A stretch of DNA of 6,795 bases from JAJPGZ01 sp041167105 (GTDB lineage: Bacteria > Verrucomicrobiota > Verrucomicrobiia > Chthoniobacterales > UBA10450): the NCBI GenBank assembly GCA_041167105.1, contig JBEEGX010000099.1:1-6795 (forward strand), written 5' to 3'. Below the pieces are notes generated by a model. That model saw nothing but the letters and a program-made list of their open reading frames with translations. It was not told the origin of the DNA and ran no database searches. Below are positions 5,639 to 6,795 of the stretch, piece after piece (the stretch's first letter is position 1; each line of letters begins with the position of its first letter). The translations under genes and the position numbers were made by a program.

Positions 5639-6795
5639 GTGCCGAAGTTGCTCCGCCTCGTGCTCATTCTGTTTTGTGTTGTCGTCGCGCTGTTCGTCAT
5701 CGTGTTGATCGGCGCGAATCTGTATGTCCAATCCCGCGGAACACAAGCGCGCATTGAGCAGGAACTCAGCCATCGTTTGGGCACGGCCGTGCGCATTCGC
5801 AGCATCGCGGTCACGCCTTGGGGCGGATTGAGTTTGAGCGGCCTAACGATTCCGCAAGCGACCGCGCCACCGGGTGGAAATTTTCTGGAGACGCGCGCGT
5901 TTCAAGTGCGGCTCAAGTTCGCGGCTTTGCTGGCAAAGAAAATCACGATCAAAGAAGTCGCAGTCCTCGATCCAATCGTTGTCTGGCCACAATCGCGCGA
6001 TGGAAAATGGCGATTGCCCGGGGCTGTAGTCGAGGAAACGGCGGCCGTCGCGAGCGAGGAAACGACGCAAGAACCGTTATCGCCTAACGAACCGGCGACC
6101 ACGCCGACAGAATCGACGACATTGCCGATGGAGCGAGCTGCGCCCCAACCGAGTGCGCCACGGTCGAAGCCGATCGTCCAACATATCAACATCAAGCGAG
6201 GCGATTTCACATTTCTCAATCGCTCTGGAATTGCGCTCGCGAAATTCAACGGCGTCAATGTTAGATCGACAATCGATCCTGACACCACTTTGCGCGGACA
6301 GGCGAACGTCGATCACGCGGCCTTGCGCGGCCGTTTTGAGCTGACCGAATTACAAACGCCGATCCGTTACGCGCCGGCCAAACTGGACCTCCCGAAAATT
6401 TCCGCACACGCCGCCGGCGGTGACTTGAATGGAAACTTTAGCATCCAACCGCAATCCCCGAATTCGTCCTTCGATTTCAACATTAAATTTCGCAGCCTCG
6501 ATGCCGACCAGCTCGTTAGGCAAGCAGGCGGGCCGGCCGGCACGATTCAGGGAAAGCTCGACGGCAATTTTGCGGCACGCGGTCAGGCGGCCGATGCGAA
6601 TGCGCTTACCGGCGCCGGTGAAATGTCGTTGCGCGATGGACAACTGCGGCAATACAGCGTGCTCGTTGCGCTTGGCCAGATTTTGCAGATCGAGGAATTG
6701 ACTCAGCTTCATCTCGATCAGGCTGAAGCAAAGTACCATGTCGATCTTAACGTGATCACGGTCGACGAAATCGTTTTGCGTTCGCCCAATCTTCG
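5639..6795 (+). CDS. AsmA-like envelope protein, N-terminal part (3' end outside window)
   Basis: The frame is open for 385 codons from GTG 5639 to the window end. No ATG occurs near the start; GTG is preferred because it directly precedes a basic residue pair and a membrane helix (about residues 4-28, LLRLVLILFCVV onward), giving a signal anchor with the rest in the periplasm. TTG 5648 and GTG 5660 are alternatives. After the helix come an AsmA-type beta region (IRSIAVTPWGGLSLSGLTI, then KITIKEVAVLDPIVVW), a Pro/Thr/Glu-rich linker (about 131-178), and repeated beta-strands ending in GAGEMSLRDGQL, the segment usual in AsmA-like C-terminal domains. Family members are linked to phospholipid transport and outer membrane assembly; the role here is inferred from fold only. 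The family call is moderate because the remainder is cut off. Its divergent neighbour is a lipid kinase, a fitting but unproven partner. Confidence 0.75.
   Translation, partial: MPKLLRLVLILFCVVVALFVIVLIGANLYVQSRGTQARIEQELSHRLGTAVRIRSIAVTPWGGLSLSGLTIPQATAPPGGNFLETRAFQVRLKFAALLAKKITIKEVAVLDPIVVWPQSRDGKWRLPGAVVEETAAVASEETTQEPLSPNEPATTPTESTTLPMERAAPQPSAPRSKPIVQHINIKRGDFTFLNRSGIALAKFNGVNVRSTIDPDTTLRGQANVDHAALRGRFELTELQTPIRYAPAKLDLPKISAHAAGGDLNGNFSIQPQSPNSSFDFNIKFRSLDADQLVRQAGGPAGTIQGKLDGNFAARGQAADANALTGAGEMSLRDGQLRQYSVLVALGQILQIEELTQLHLDQAEAKYHVDLNVITVDEIVLRSPNL
5841..5849 (+). repeat. GCCTAACGA word, exact copy
   Basis: In the AsmA-like gene, encoding Gly-Leu-Thr as GGC CTA ACG, the same spelling as the Gly-Leu-Thr in the rhomboid gene. 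Confidence 0.5.
6082..6090 (+). repeat. GCCTAACGA word, exact copy
   Basis: In the Pro/Thr-rich linker of the AsmA-like gene, encoding Pro-Asn-Glu as CCT AAC GAA, the same spelling as Pro-Asn-Glu in GlnE. Confidence 0.5.
6513..6521 (-). repeat. GCCTAACGA word, exact copy
   Basis: Antisense to the AsmA-like gene, which here reads CTC GTT AGG CAA (Leu-Val-Arg-Gln), with the uncommon AGG arginine codon. Confidence 0.5.
6739..6748 (-). repeat. AAGATCGACA word, copy 12
   Basis: Exact copy in the AsmA-like gene, encoding His-Val-Asp-Leu-Asn (CAT GTC GAT CTT AAC). A near copy, TAGATCGACA, occurs in another frame of the same gene at 6262-6271. Confidence 0.8.

Noticed and set aside
5603..5773. N-terminal extension of the lipid kinase to 346 residues (ATG 5773)
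   Set aside because: The extra 57 residues are antisense to the AsmA-like membrane anchor, charged and low in complexity, and precede the family's normal start; ATG 5602 fits better.
3919..6521. GTTAGGC/GCCTAAC sequences resembling integron attC core sites (GTTRRRY)
   Set aside because: Copies lie inside core genes; the only candidate opposing pairs (such as 6082 with 6515) are over 400 bp apart, with no cassette structure and no integrase, so attC sites are not supported.

Overview
The window is GC-rich, densely packed chromosomal DNA from a Gram-negative-type bacterium. The order rho, DUF4112 gene, then a divergent block of diacylglycerol-kinase-like, rhomboid and glnE genes, with an AsmA-like envelope gene beside it, together with the palindromic repeat after rho, resembles Verrucomicrobiota of the Chthoniobacterales/Spartobacteria type. 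That placement comes from pattern recognition only, not from a search. There are no RNA genes, phage genes, transposases or CRISPR arrays. This is core chromosome rather than an accessory island.

Layout. Positions 1-537 (+) hold the C-terminal 178 codons of transcription terminator Rho. A 73-bp pair of inverted palindromes (547-619) follows and supplies the start region of a small DUF4112 membrane protein (561-1124, +). That gene converges on and overlaps the end of glnE (1059-3815, -), the bifunctional glutamine synthetase adenylyltransferase/adenylyl-removase. Upstream of glnE on the same strand are a rhomboid-fold membrane protein (3855-4685) and a DagK/YegS-type lipid kinase (4733-5602). 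With gaps of 39 and 47 bp, the three minus-strand genes look like one transcription unit, kinase first and glnE last. Only 36 bp separate the kinase start from a divergent AsmA-like gene (5639 to the window end, +, truncated).

The most striking signal is not a gene. The asymmetric 10-mer AAGATCGACA occurs 12 times exactly on the two strands (about one per 570 bp, against roughly 0.01 expected by chance). Copies lie in four different genes and one intergenic gap. Inside genes it nearly always reads as Val-Asp-Leu, and all 9 Val-Asp-Leu tripeptides in the window are spelled T-GTC-GAT-CTT, whereas none of the 7 other Asp-Leu pairs in GlnE uses CTT. The word therefore looks constrained at the DNA level, as DNA-uptake sequences, HIP1 or Chi-like words are. 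A weaker second word, GCCTAACGA, has 4 exact and 2 near copies and also carries unusual codons (CTA, AGG).

A second point is that the rhomboid protein seems to lack its catalytic dyad: Thr stands at the nucleophile position and Leu at the histidine position. It is probably a pseudoprotease.
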